Positions 30,314-38,084 of a stretch of 64,000 bases of DNA are shown piece by piece. The DNA is from Paraburkholderia eburnea (GTDB lineage: Bacteria; Pseudomonadota; Gammaproteobacteria; Burkholderiales; Burkholderiaceae), in assembly GCF_002917095.1 (NCBI RefSeq), contig NZ_PQGA01000006.1, positions 124,001 to 188,000 on the forward strand, written 5' to 3'. Each line of letters begins with the position of its first letter. The stretch's first letter is position 1. The notes under the pieces were generated by a model. It searched no databases, was not told where the DNA came from, and worked only from the letters and a program-made list of their open reading frames with translations. Made by a program: the position numbers and the translations under genes.

Positions 30314-31294
30314 TCACGCCATGGCTACCAGCACGCGGCGCGCACCGGAAAATGGCGCGCGGCCGTGCGACATCAGCAGATTATCGAGCATCATGAGATC
30401 GCCTGCGCGCCAGTCGAACGCAAGCATCGTGCGCTCGTAGACATCGCGGATTTCGGCGAGCATCGCGTCGTCGATCGGCGTGCCGTCGCCAAAGAACGCG
30501 TGGCGCGGCAATTCCTCCTCCGGGAAGGCGTCGAGCAACGATTCGCGCAGATCGTCAGGCAGGCTCGACACATGGAACAGATGCGCCTGGTTGAACCACA
30601 CCCTCTCGCCGGTCTGCGGATGCTGGAGTTCGGCCTGGCACACCTGCTTCGTGCGCAGCGCTTCGCCGTCGTCGCCCCATTCGTACTGAATCTGGTTATC
30701 GGCGCAAAATGCCTCGACGACCTCGCGCCGGTCGGTATTGAAGACCTTCTGCCACGGCAGATCGAGACCGGTGCCGTAATTGCGCACATACATCACGCGC
30801 TTGTCGGCAAACAGCCTGCGCAGCGCGGGGTCGATGCGCTTCCACACTTCACGGCTGTCCGCGACCGGCGTGGCGCCGCCCTGCTGCGCGGCGATGTCGC
30901 AATAGAACCAGATCCAGCTCGGCCACTTGAGCGTATACGACTGCTCGTTATGCTGGTCGATCCATTGCGACGCCGGATATTCGGTCGATGAATAAACGCC
31001 TTTTTCGACCTGCGAACGCGGCGTCGATCCAAACTCGTAGGACAACAAAGGCTTGCCGAAGCGCGCCGCGTGCGCGTTGAAACCCGCCGCGCCCACCGGC
31101 AGCGCGCCGCGAATCAGCACGCCGCCGAACTGGCTCAGCTCGCGCAGCAGCGCGGCGCGAACCTGCGGATCGTCAACGAGTGCATGGGCGTCCAGCCCGT
31201 CGCATTCCACGCTCAATACGCGCGTGCCGTGCATTTCGATCACGCGTTCGCGAAAGCCCTCGGGCAGCAACAAGGTAGGTTCGGCAATCGACAT
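30314..31294 (-). CDS. TauD/SyrP-family Fe(II)/2-oxoglutarate dioxygenase, predicted aspartyl beta-hydroxylase
   Basis: At 326 residues it belongs to the TauD superfamily. The metal triad appears as His115 and Glu117 in QHNEQSY and His310 near the C-terminus, with Arg319 placed to bind 2-oxoglutarate. SyrP and the ornibactin-locus homologue hydroxylate carrier-bound aspartate. Because NRPS-2 begins with an Asp-coded A domain, the inferred substrate is aspartyl-S-PCP and the product beta-hydroxyaspartate, a bidentate iron ligand. A longer upstream reading frame exists, but ATG 31294 is preceded by AAGGAAA and gives a normal family length. It follows the YqcI/YcgG gene by 44 bases. Confidence 0.9.
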   Translation of the reverse strand: MSIAEPTLLLPEGFRERVIEMHGTRVLSVECDGLDAHALVDDPQVRAALLRELSQFGGVLIRGALPVGAAGFNAHAARFGKPLLSYEFGSTPRSQVEKGVYSSTEYPASQWIDQHNEQSYTLKWPSWIWFYCDIAAQQGGATPVADSREVWKRIDPALRRLFADKRVMYVRNYGTGLDLPWQKVFNTDRREVVEAFCADNQIQYEWGDDGEALRTKQVCQAELQHPQTGERVWFNQAHLFHVSSLPDDLRESLLDAFPEEELPRHAFFGDGTPIDDAMLAEIRDVYERTMLAFDWRAGDLMMLDNLLMSHGRAPFSGARRVLVAMA

Positions 31295-31338
31295 GAGCTG
31301 GTTTCCTTCGGGTTCCTGAATGGGCGTTGGCTTTGCAC

Positions 31339-32187
31339 TTACTTTCCGACCGAATATTCGATGTCCGCTTCTTCTGCGTTCCCGGCTTCGGCAGGTTGCG
31401 TCTTTACGTTCTTGCGTTTGCGGCTCAGGAACGGGCAGCGATCCTGCGCGCGCGCGCTGTCGTCGGCCAGGAAATACTGCTTCCATTCGAGGTTGCCAGG
31501 ATCGCCATAAAAGCCGAGATCCGGATGCGGCTCGACCTCGTCCCACGTGCGCAAGCGTTCGCGGACCTGATTGCGCGCCTCGCGTCCAATCACTTTGTTG
31601 GTGATGGTGTCGACGAACACGGCACGCGGCTGGAACAGCAGCACCATGCCAGGCCCGAGATTGCGGCTATGGCGTTTCGTGAACGACGGACATGCGCACA
31701 CGACAAACATCTGCACGCCGCCAAACGAGAACTCCCACGCCTCATCGGACGGATCGGGCTGGAAATCCGCGCCGGGAGCCTGGTCCACGTTATGCAGATG
31801 CTGGAGCACGCCCCAGAAGTGATCGTGATATTCCTTGTGCGAAAGCGGCGCTTCGTCTGGCTCGAAAAAGATCGCGATGTTATAGCGACGAAATTCGACC
31901 TGATCCGCCAGACGCGCGAACGTCGCCATCGTCGCGGGCAGCGTGCTGAGATCCCTGCCGTTGACATACGAATAGAACATCTCGCCGCGCCGCTCGGCGA
32001 TGGTGCCGAAGAAACACGGGTAGCCATCCGCGAGCACCTGCGAGCGCAGCGTTTCATAGGAGCTGTCGAGCCAGTGAGGCACCGCCGTCAAACCCACCTC
32101 GTCTTCGAGGATGACGCGCGCTCGCCAGTCGCTCACCTCGCGTTTGCGGCTCTGCAGCGCATCCGCGCTTTTATTTTCAGCCTGCAT
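31339..32187 (-). CDS. YqcI/YcgG family protein, predicted arginine N-hydroxylase of graminine synthesis
   Basis: This 282-residue protein has the YqcI/YcgG signature blocks: PCFFGTIAERRG, EYHDHFWGVLQHLHNVDQ, WEFSFGG, a KRHSRN block, LFQPRAVF, and a C-terminal HPDLGFYG...EWKQYFL. Family members (AglA- and Mhr24-type, from memory) hydroxylate the delta nitrogen of arginine, and a member of this family is one of the two conserved genes (the grbD/grbE pair) for the diazeniumdiolate amino acid graminine, which derives from arginine. I cannot settle which grb symbol applies. ATG 32187 is chosen over 32199 because GGAGAGG lies just upstream of it. Membership is clear; the reaction is inferred from context. 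Confidence 0.85.
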   Translation of the reverse strand: MQAENKSADALQSRKREVSDWRARVILEDEVGLTAVPHWLDSSYETLRSQVLADGYPCFFGTIAERRGEMFYSYVNGRDLSTLPATMATFARLADQVEFRRYNIAIFFEPDEAPLSHKEYHDHFWGVLQHLHNVDQAPGADFQPDPSDEAWEFSFGGVQMFVVCACPSFTKRHSRNLGPGMVLLFQPRAVFVDTITNKVIGREARNQVRERLRTWDEVEPHPDLGFYGDPGNLEWKQYFLADDSARAQDRCPFLSRKRKNVKTQPAEAGNAEEADIEYSVGK

Positions 32188-32442
32188 GACCCTCTCCATC
32201 TAAACGGTTTCTGTCCGGGTTAGCTGTCTGCGCGGCCAATGGCTCGCGCAGCCGAAGACAACCACTCCCGCGGTTCGCGCATGGCGAGCCGACGGGTCAA
32301 TCAGTCATCCGGATCGTTCGTCGAAAGAACGGAGCTGGGAAAATACTTGCCTGGCAAAAAAACATCCGGACGCGGCCTGGTTAGCTGCCGCGCTTCATAA
32401 CGTGCTTCATAGCGTGCTTCGCGTCGTTTTTTACATCGAGAT
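32188..32442. other. 255-base spacer with three 12-base repeats and a weak hairpin
   Basis: This is an unusually long gap inside the siderophore gene run. On the plus strand three 12-base units, GCTTCATAACGT, GCTTCATAGCGT and GCTTCGCGTCGT, are tandem at 32392-32427. On the minus strand a 6-bp stem (CGCGGC / GCCGCG, 32371-32392) is followed eight bases later by a run of T (32356-32362). That could be a leaky attenuator, but the T-run is too far away for a standard terminator. No gene is evident. Confidence 0.4.
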
Positions 32443-33933
32443 TCAGGCGGCCACCGCCGTTGCTGTGGGAGATGCATCAGACGCGGGCGCACCGTCGAGC
32501 AGTTCGGCGATCCACTCCTCCGGAATGATCGGCTGATCGTAGGTGCATTCCGGACACACCACGGTCGAGCCGTGCAGGCGGCCATCGGGGATCAGCACCT
32601 TGTCGCCTTCGCCCATTTCCAGGCGCATGCCGAGATTGCCCCAGAACAGCATCTGCGTGCCCACGCCGCCGCTGCGGATCACCACGAGGCGGTGATCGTT
32701 GTGGACATGCGTTGTCGAGCACAGATCGCGCGGTTCGATGAAGGTTTCGCGATCGATCTCCGGACATTCCGCTTCGATGCGCGTGGCGATCTTCGCGGCC
32801 CACTCGATGTAGTCGTCGATTGCCGAGAGCCATTTGAGCTGCTCGCCCAGATCCCAGCGGCCGCGCTCCGCGAGCTTTTCGCCCGCGCCGAAACCCTGGC
32901 CCACGCGATACAGGCCTTCCGCGCCGTAAGCGCCCTCCACTTGCGCGAGCGCCCGCGAGAACCGAGCGACGAGATCGTCGGTGGCGTGCGCGGCATCGAC
33001 GCCCGCGCTTCCCGAACCATCGGGTTGCACGAGATGCGGGCAGGCCTTCGCGAGCGCGGCCGAGAACGCCAGCGCTTCCGCTTCGGCCGCGAAGGTCGCG
33101 CCGAGCAGCGGGAACGCGCGGTCCGGACGCGTGCCGAGCGCATAGAGCAGATTGGCCTTCGCCATGCTCGTCGGCAGATAGAACTGCCAGTACGAGTGTT
33201 CGCGCTGCGTCGCGCCGACGAATCCGGCGACGCGCGCCAGCATCGGATCCGTCGCGGGCGTGCTCGTTTCCGGGCGATCAACGCTCGCGACAAAATCGAA
33301 ATAGCCCGCTGCCACCGCACGCTCGACCGCCGTGCGGCGCGAGGGCGCCAGGCTGTAGCGCTGGATCATGATGAAGCGCAGGCCTTCGACCAGATAGTCG
33401 TTGCGCACGAGCAGCGCAAACATGTCGGCCCAGAATGCCTGTTCGGCCGCCAGAACGGCGCGCAGGCGCTCCGCGTAGCGCGCGGCGGTTTCGCCGCGTT
33501 GCCCCTCGCTGCCGAGGAACGTGAAGCCGTAGTGCTCCAGGAACGGACGGATACGCGCGCCGAGCACCTGATTGCGCTCGCCGTAGAACGCGTCGAAACG
33601 CGCGAATTCGCCGATGGCAACGTTTGCATCGGCGGCATTCGGTTTCGGCGGGCGCGCGATGCCCACTTCGTTCAACGACATCAGCAAACGCTGCGTCGCC
33701 AGCGAAGGCAGACGGCTCACACGATCGGCCGGCACCGGCTTCTTGAATTGCAGGAATTCGAGGTCTTCCGGGCGCAGTGGGCGACGAAAGTAATCCTCAT
33801 CGAGTTCAAGCTCTTCGACCGCGGCGCTGCGAAACGCGTGATGCGATGCAAAGTCGCGAATCAACGGGAGGATTTCCTCGCGCTGGGCGACATAAGGCGA
33901 AAAATCGAAGAGCGCAGACGAGTTGTCCGCCAT
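32443..33933 (-). CDS. SznF-like protein with C-terminal cupin, predicted N-N bond-forming enzyme of graminine synthesis
   Basis: The 496-residue layout matches SznF, the streptozotocin N-nitroso-forming enzyme: N-terminal helical region, central haem-oxygenase-like region (about 155-390) and C-terminal cupin (about 400-470). The cupin keeps three likely iron ligands, His409 and His411 in THVHNDH and His454 in RLHGS, at almost the SznF positions (407, 409, 448 from memory). In the central region Glu245 and Glu284 are present, but I find no HxxxDxxH-type motif in the last helix (around 355-380), so the diiron site of SznF may be lost. With the adjacent YqcI/YcgG gene it forms the pair expected for graminine. 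ATG 33933, preceded by GGAGG, is preferred to GTG 33945. The substrate is inferred. Confidence 0.82.
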   Translation of the reverse strand: MADNSSALFDFSPYVAQREEILPLIRDFASHHAFRSAAVEELELDEDYFRRPLRPEDLEFLQFKKPVPADRVSRLPSLATQRLLMSLNEVGIARPPKPNAADANVAIGEFARFDAFYGERNQVLGARIRPFLEHYGFTFLGSEGQRGETAARYAERLRAVLAAEQAFWADMFALLVRNDYLVEGLRFIMIQRYSLAPSRRTAVERAVAAGYFDFVASVDRPETSTPATDPMLARVAGFVGATQREHSYWQFYLPTSMAKANLLYALGTRPDRAFPLLGATFAAEAEALAFSAALAKACPHLVQPDGSGSAGVDAAHATDDLVARFSRALAQVEGAYGAEGLYRVGQGFGAGEKLAERGRWDLGEQLKWLSAIDDYIEWAAKIATRIEAECPEIDRETFIEPRDLCSTTHVHNDHRLVVIRSGGVGTQMLFWGNLGMRLEMGEGDKVLIPDGRLHGSTVVCPECTYDQPIIPEEWIAELLDGAPASDASPTATAVAA

Positions 33934-33960
33934 ACAGACCTCCACGTGAGATGCGGGATA

Positions 33961-34749
33961 TCAGACGCGCGAACACGCAAGCGCGTTGCCCGACTGTCCG
34001 CTGAATTGAAACGCCCTCGCGAGGCTGCTGATGACCAGCCCGATGACCGCATCGCGATGGGTATTGATGAAAAAATGATCCGCGTCGATGGCATGTTGCT
34101 CAAACGCACCACGCGTTTCCCGCGACCACGCCGCGAGATTGTCGGGTTCACGCGCGATTTCCCGGTCCTGCGTGCCGCCCAGCACCAGCATCGGACAATC
34201 GAGCGGCGGGCGTTGCCGATACGCATAGCTGCCGCATAGATGAAAATCGGCTCGCAGGAACGGCAGCACGAGATCCATGAATTCGCGGTTCGCGAGCAGT
34301 TCCTCCGGCATGCCGTTGAGCGAGCGCACTTCGTCGAGAAACTCGCTTTCCGGGCAGTTCAGCCAGTGCAGCTCGCGCTGGCGACGGCCTGGCGCCTTGC
34401 ATGCCGACACGCCGAGCCACGCGGGATCGACGCCATGACGCTCGCGGATGGCGTGCGCGAACTCGAAGCCGATCAACGCCCCCATGCTGTGCCCGAAAAT
34501 CGCAAACGGCCCGCCGAGATACGGTGCGGCGTCGGCGAGCAGCAGATCCAGCAACGCGGGCCACGCATGGAGCGCACGCATCGCATGGCGCACGCCGCGT
34601 CCAGGCATATGCAGCGGCACGAGCTTGATCCATGCGGGCAAGCGCTGCTGCCACTCGCGATACACCGCGGCGCTGCCGCCCGCGTACGGCAAACAGAACA
34701 GCGTCAACTCATTTGCCGACGCCGCACTGCGCGGCGCGCAATACGCCAT
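33961..34749 (-). CDS. Type II (external) thioesterase of the NRPS system
   Basis: This 262-residue alpha/beta hydrolase is of the GrsT/RifR type, which clears misprimed or stalled carrier domains. The nucleophile motif GHSMG puts Ser88 at the elbow; an Asp in LGGTQD and a His in DADHFFI complete the likely triad, and the LFCLPYAGGSA start is typical of the family. Its ATG overlaps the stop codon of the MbtH-like gene (TGATG), so the two are translationally coupled. It is distinct from the release domain, which should lie at the missing end of NRPS-2. Confidence 0.93.
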   Translation of the reverse strand: MAYCAPRSAASANELTLFCLPYAGGSAAVYREWQQRLPAWIKLVPLHMPGRGVRHAMRALHAWPALLDLLLADAAPYLGGPFAIFGHSMGALIGFEFAHAIRERHGVDPAWLGVSACKAPGRRQRELHWLNCPESEFLDEVRSLNGMPEELLANREFMDLVLPFLRADFHLCGSYAYRQRPPLDCPMLVLGGTQDREIAREPDNLAAWSRETRGAFEQHAIDADHFFINTHRDAVIGLVISSLARAFQFSGQSGNALACSRV

Positions 34750-34985
34750 CAGGCCGGCGCGGCGGCGCCATTCGCCGCGGCTTCTGCGTCCATCGCCTTG
34801 CGCAGGCTCGCGGGGCGCATGTCGGTCCAGTGCTCCTCGATATACGCGAGCACGTCCGCCTTCGGCCCCTTCTTGCCCACGGCGTGCCAGCCCGCGGGAA
34901 TGGGCTTGTAGCTCGGCCAGATCGAGTACTGCTCTTCCTGATTGATCACAACCTCGAACTCGGCGTTCTCGTCATCCCAGCTCAC
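34749..34985 (-). CDS. MbtH-like protein, adenylation-domain chaperone
   Basis: This 78-residue protein has the family blocks: [16 protein letters not shown], then [12 protein letters not shown] and the closing [13 protein letters not shown]. MbtH-like proteins bind A domains and are often required for their folding or activity. The frame opens further upstream at a TTG, but GTG 34985 is preceded by GGAGG at good spacing and yields the normal family length. It is the first gene of the siderophore run, downstream of the Fur-type promoter. Confidence 0.92.
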   Translation of the reverse strand: MSWDDENAEFEVVINQEEQYSIWPSYKPIPAGWHAVGKKGPKADVLAYIEEHWTDMRPASLRKAMDAEAAANGAAAPA

Positions 34986-35095
34986 GTTTTCCGTCCTCCA
35001 CCCGTTTCCGATCGACAAATCTGCATGTTCGACGACGTTGATCGCGTCGCGACTGGCGCCGGATTGGCGTCGTTGAGGATGACCTCACATGCACT

Positions 35096-35124
35096 TTGAA
35101 TGAGAATGCTTCTCAATCATTCAA
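35096..35124. promoter_or_regulatory. Fur-box-like nested palindrome
   Basis: The outer arms TTGAATGA (35096-35103) and TCATTCAA (35117-35124) enclose an inner perfect repeat, TGAGAA/TTCTCA (35101-35106, 35110-35115). The inner part resembles the 7-1-7 Fur motif (TGAtAATnATTaTCA). It starts three bases downstream of the predicted -10 of the promoter reading towards the MbtH-like gene, so Fur-Fe(II) would occlude the start site when iron is plentiful. Confidence 0.72.
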
Positions 35125-35126
35125 TA

Positions 35127-35155
35127 AAATTAATTCGTCTGATGGTGAATGTCAA
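35127..35155 (-). promoter_or_regulatory. Predicted sigma-70 promoter of the siderophore operon
   Basis: On the minus strand a perfect -35 TTGACA (35155-35150) is followed 17 bases later by TAATTT (35132-35127) as a weak -10. The region is markedly AT-rich against its surroundings. Transcription would start inside the Fur-like palindrome about 120-150 bases upstream of the MbtH-like GTG. Confidence 0.6.
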
Positions 35156-35405
35156 GGGGATTCGGCTAAGCCCATACCGGTGCTAATGACGTTCTCGTCG
35201 ATGTCATTCGGGTGCAGCAGGCGTGGGGGCGCTTGAGTGGGATGTGGATTTGCTTTCGAATTGATTTCGAAAGGTGGAGGCCGCGCGGAGCGGCGTGGCA
35301 GGCAATCTGGAGGGGGAATCAGGGAGGGCGACGATTGATTGCCGATGCTCAGCGCGGCGCGTCATAGACCGCTCGTCCCCGCTCGATGCGGCCTGGCCCG
35401 GCGTC
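35156..35405. other. Intergenic stretch, no gene seen
   Basis: This is the space between the siderophore promoter and the end of the dioxygenase gene. Short open frames here have no recognisable motifs or ribosome-binding sites. I see no convincing terminator. Confidence 0.5.
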
Positions 35406-36254
35406 TCAGCCATGAGCCTGTTCGCGCATCCAGCGCGTGGCGATCCACTTTTCACCCTGGCGCACCGGCGCGCCGCCGTGCAGGGTCAGCGCATCGAGCT
35501 GGCGCTGGCCGTTCATGTAGCGGAAGTACACCGCCGAGCCGCGCCTGCCGGTTATCGCGATGCCCGCGTCCGGAAACACGGTCTCGCCGCCATCGGCCAC
35601 GTCGTTCAGATAGACGATGAGGGTCGCGACGCGCTGTCCGCCGCGCGCGGTATGCACGGCGCTGCCGGCCTGCTCCGGCGGGAAATAGTCGAAGTGCGGG
35701 CGATACTCGGCGCCGGAGCCGTAGTGCAGCACCTGCAATGCCTCGCCGTTTTCCACCGGCCAGTTCATCAGGCTGGCGAAACGCCGGTCGATGCGTTCGA
35801 TGAAGGCGTCCTCGCCGCGCGGGTACCAGGCGCCCTGGCTGCTGCGGTTCTGGATCACATCCTCGCGGCCCGTTTGCGGATTGACCGTCGTGCTGCGCCT
35901 GAGACGAGGCATCGAGCGTGCGATCAATTCCTCGCATTCCGCCGCCGTCAGCACGTCGTCGAACACGACGATCTGCGGCCGCTCGCAGCGCATCGTGACC
36001 TTCACGTCGCGGTCGAATGCGCGGATCACGTTGCCCTGCGCGACCGGGCAGCGGTCGTACTGGTACGCGCCGGGCGCGGCGCGCGCCGGACTCGCCTTCG
36101 TGCCGGCTTCGGCGCGAGTGACGTTGCTGACGGCGGCGCCGGCCTCGGCACGATCGAAGCCCGCTTCCACCATGACGTCGATCATGGACTGCGCGCTGCA
36201 GCCACGCTCCACGTTAGTGGCCAGCCAGGCCTCCCAGGCGGCGTCGATGAACAT
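35406..36254 (-). CDS. Prolyl 4-hydroxylase-type (P4Hc) Fe(II)/2-oxoglutarate dioxygenase
   Basis: This 282-residue protein has the P4H catalytic core in its C-terminal two thirds. HFDYF supplies the His-x-Asp pair, LHGGAPV the distal His, and the Lys in GEKWIATRW the 2-oxoglutarate contact. FDDVLTAAECEELI is the usual entry motif. The first 75 residues are unlike the core and may form a small helical domain. ATG 36254 is preceded by AAGGAAAA. The substrate cannot be told. Its own promoter is not obvious. It faces the same way as the siderophore genes but is separated from them by the Fur-type promoter, so membership of that system is doubtful. Confidence 0.85.
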   Translation of the reverse strand: MFIDAAWEAWLATNVERGCSAQSMIDVMVEAGFDRAEAGAAVSNVTRAEAGTKASPARAAPGAYQYDRCPVAQGNVIRAFDRDVKVTMRCERPQIVVFDDVLTAAECEELIARSMPRLRRSTTVNPQTGREDVIQNRSSQGAWYPRGEDAFIERIDRRFASLMNWPVENGEALQVLHYGSGAEYRPHFDYFPPEQAGSAVHTARGGQRVATLIVYLNDVADGGETVFPDAGIAITGRRGSAVYFRYMNGQRQLDALTLHGGAPVRQGEKWIATRWMREQAHG

Positions 36255-36329
36255 CGCTCTGTTTTCCTTGAAATAAGTTCACTGGCCGAGGTACAGGGCC
36301 AACGCTCGCGGCCCGCCTCGCCCGGCTTG

Positions 36330-36487
36330 TCAAGCGTCGATTCGGGCAGTAACAACGCCATCGTCCCGGCCACGCAGTCGGCCAGCAGGCGAATGCCCGT
36401 GTCCAGCCGCAGCACGGGATTCAGCTGCGCGTCGTAAGGGTCGCTGATGCCGGTGAAATGCGCGATCTCCCCGGCACGGTCTCGACT
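36330..36487 (-). pseudogene. cysC: Remnant of an adenylylsulfate (APS) kinase gene, 3' end only
   Basis: The minus-strand frame starting right after a TAA at 36488-36490 reads AGEIAHFTGISDPYDA, then LNPVLRLDTG. This matches the conserved C-terminal block of CysC-type APS kinases (GEI.xFTGI..PYE.P..P.l.ldT). The N-terminal nucleotide-binding half is absent, and the frame runs on without the normal stop towards the dioxygenase gene. It is a degraded fragment left by a past deletion or rearrangement. Confidence 0.62.
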
Positions 36488-36561
36488 TTAAAGGCCCTCC
36501 GATTTCACCCATGCGTTTCGCCGCAGCTTCGGCATATCACCGCAGGAATTCTGGGGCATGC

Positions 36562-37878
36562 TCAACGCTCCCTGCGTCGCTCCGGAAAGAACAGCAGCGC
36601 GCAAAAACTGACGAGGCATGCCGGTGCGGCGTACCAGGCGGCCGCCATGGGATTGCCGCTCCATTGAATCAGCGAAGTGACGATCGGTTGCGCCGTCGCG
36701 CCGAACAGCGCCACACCCAGCGCAAACGAAAACGCCAGGCCACGGGCGCGCACTTCGGCCGGCAATGCCTCCAGCACCAGCACGGTGCCCACGCTGCTGC
36801 AGGGTGCCACGAACGCGCTGATCAGCGCCACGCCCGCCAGCACCGTGGCCGTGTCGGGAGTCCGGGTAATGAAGTGGAACACAGGGTAGATCAGCAGGGT
36901 CGTGACGCCGGACGCCACCAGCAACAGCGGCTTGCGCCGTTGCAGACGATCGGCCAGAAGACCGGATAAGGGCGCGGCCAGCATCAGCACGATGGCGGAC
37001 ACCGCCGATGCAAGAAATCCAACCATCGCCGGCAGATGCATTACATGCGTCAGGTAGGTCGGCATGAAATAGCTGACGGTATAGGCCGGCACCGCGCGGC
37101 CCGCCACCGTGAGCGTCGCCAAAGCGAGCAGCTTGCCGTGACTCCTGAAAAGCTCGACGAGCGCAACGCGCCCCCCGCTCCTCGCCGCAGGGTGAACGGG
37201 GTCCTCGGGCAACCGCTGCCGGACGTACCAGCCGAGCGGCAGAATCAACAAGCCGATCAGGAAGGGAATGCGCCAGCCCCACGCGGCCAGGCTTGCGGCG
37301 GACAAGCGGCTCGACAGGAGCAAGCCCAGCAATGCCCCCATCAGCGGCGACGCGGCGGCCCCGACCAGTTGCCAGCTCACCACGTAGCCGCGCCGCGCAT
37401 GGGGCGCGGCTTCCATGACATAAGCCGCGGCGGCGCCGATCTCGCCGCCCGCGGCCAGGCCTTGCAACAGCCGGCCGACGAGGATCGCAATCGGCGCGGC
37501 AATGCCCGCCACGCGATAAGGCGGACAAGCGGCGATCATCACCATGCCGGCCGCCATCAGCCAGATGGAAAGCGTCATGGCCGCCCGGCGTCCGACGCGG
37601 TCGGCGTACGTGCCAATAACAATCGCACCGAGCGGGCGGAACAAAAAGCCCACCCCAAAGGTGCCGACGGCCATCAAAAGCGACGTCATCGGCTGCGCCG
37701 CCGGGAAGAATTGACCGCCGATCCATCCAGCGAAAAGCGCGAAAACGGAGAAGTCGAAAATTTCCAGGCAGCTGACGAGGGATGCCGCGAAGACGATTGG
37801 GCGTAGCCGCCTCACGGGTGAGACGGTTGTGTCGATCCTCGCCGGATCGACGCCCTCTTTTGTCGTTCTTCTATCCAC
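36562..37878 (-). CDS. MFS transporter, metabolite:H+ symporter (MHS) family
   Basis: This 438-residue membrane protein has twelve predicted hydrophobic segments. The loop motif GTYADRVGRRAAMT, the RPLGAI stretch before it and GRLLQGLAAGGEIG in the fourth segment are typical of the ProP/CitA/ShiA (MHS) branch, which carries organic acids, betaines or osmolytes. It starts at GTG 37878, with AAGGCGG about nine bases upstream. It is separated from the downstream dioxygenase gene by the cysC remnant and from the aromatic-acid transporter by about 200 bases, so it is probably monocistronic. The substrate is unknown. Confidence 0.88.
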   Translation of the reverse strand: MDRRTTKEGVDPARIDTTVSPVRRLRPIVFAASLVSCLEIFDFSVFALFAGWIGGQFFPAAQPMTSLLMAVGTFGVGFLFRPLGAIVIGTYADRVGRRAAMTLSIWLMAAGMVMIAACPPYRVAGIAAPIAILVGRLLQGLAAGGEIGAAAAYVMEAAPHARRGYVVSWQLVGAAASPLMGALLGLLLSSRLSAASLAAWGWRIPFLIGLLILPLGWYVRQRLPEDPVHPAARSGGRVALVELFRSHGKLLALATLTVAGRAVPAYTVSYFMPTYLTHVMHLPAMVGFLASAVSAIVLMLAAPLSGLLADRLQRRKPLLLVASGVTTLLIYPVFHFITRTPDTATVLAGVALISAFVAPCSSVGTVLVLEALPAEVRARGLAFSFALGVALFGATAQPIVTSLIQWSGNPMAAAWYAAPACLVSFCALLFFPERRRER

Positions 37879-38084
37879 TGATACCGCCTTTCAATCCTCT
37901 TTAAACCATCGCGCAGCCCCTGTGCCGGAAAATTTTAATGGGATTCGCCCTGCCGCAATTTAAAAAGTTTCCCCAATGCCTTGAATGTCCCTCATCCGCA
38001 ACATTACGCCACGCGCCTCATGGGTTTCCAGGCTGCAATCCTCACGGAGAGCGTTTCTATATTTCCCTTGGCGGCCCCTAATCT

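Noticed and set aside
32356..32392. Strong intrinsic terminator inside the siderophore operon
   Set aside because: The stem is only six base pairs and the T-run begins eight bases after it, so it is at most a weak attenuator.
35204..35455. 83-codon minus-strand frame downstream of the P4H-type gene
   Set aside because: It overlaps the dioxygenase C-terminus in another frame and has no family features.
36488..37726. Alternative minus-strand frame across the MHS transporter
   Set aside because: The neighbouring frame encodes a well-formed twelve-span MFS protein with family motifs; this one is Arg-rich with no membrane pattern.
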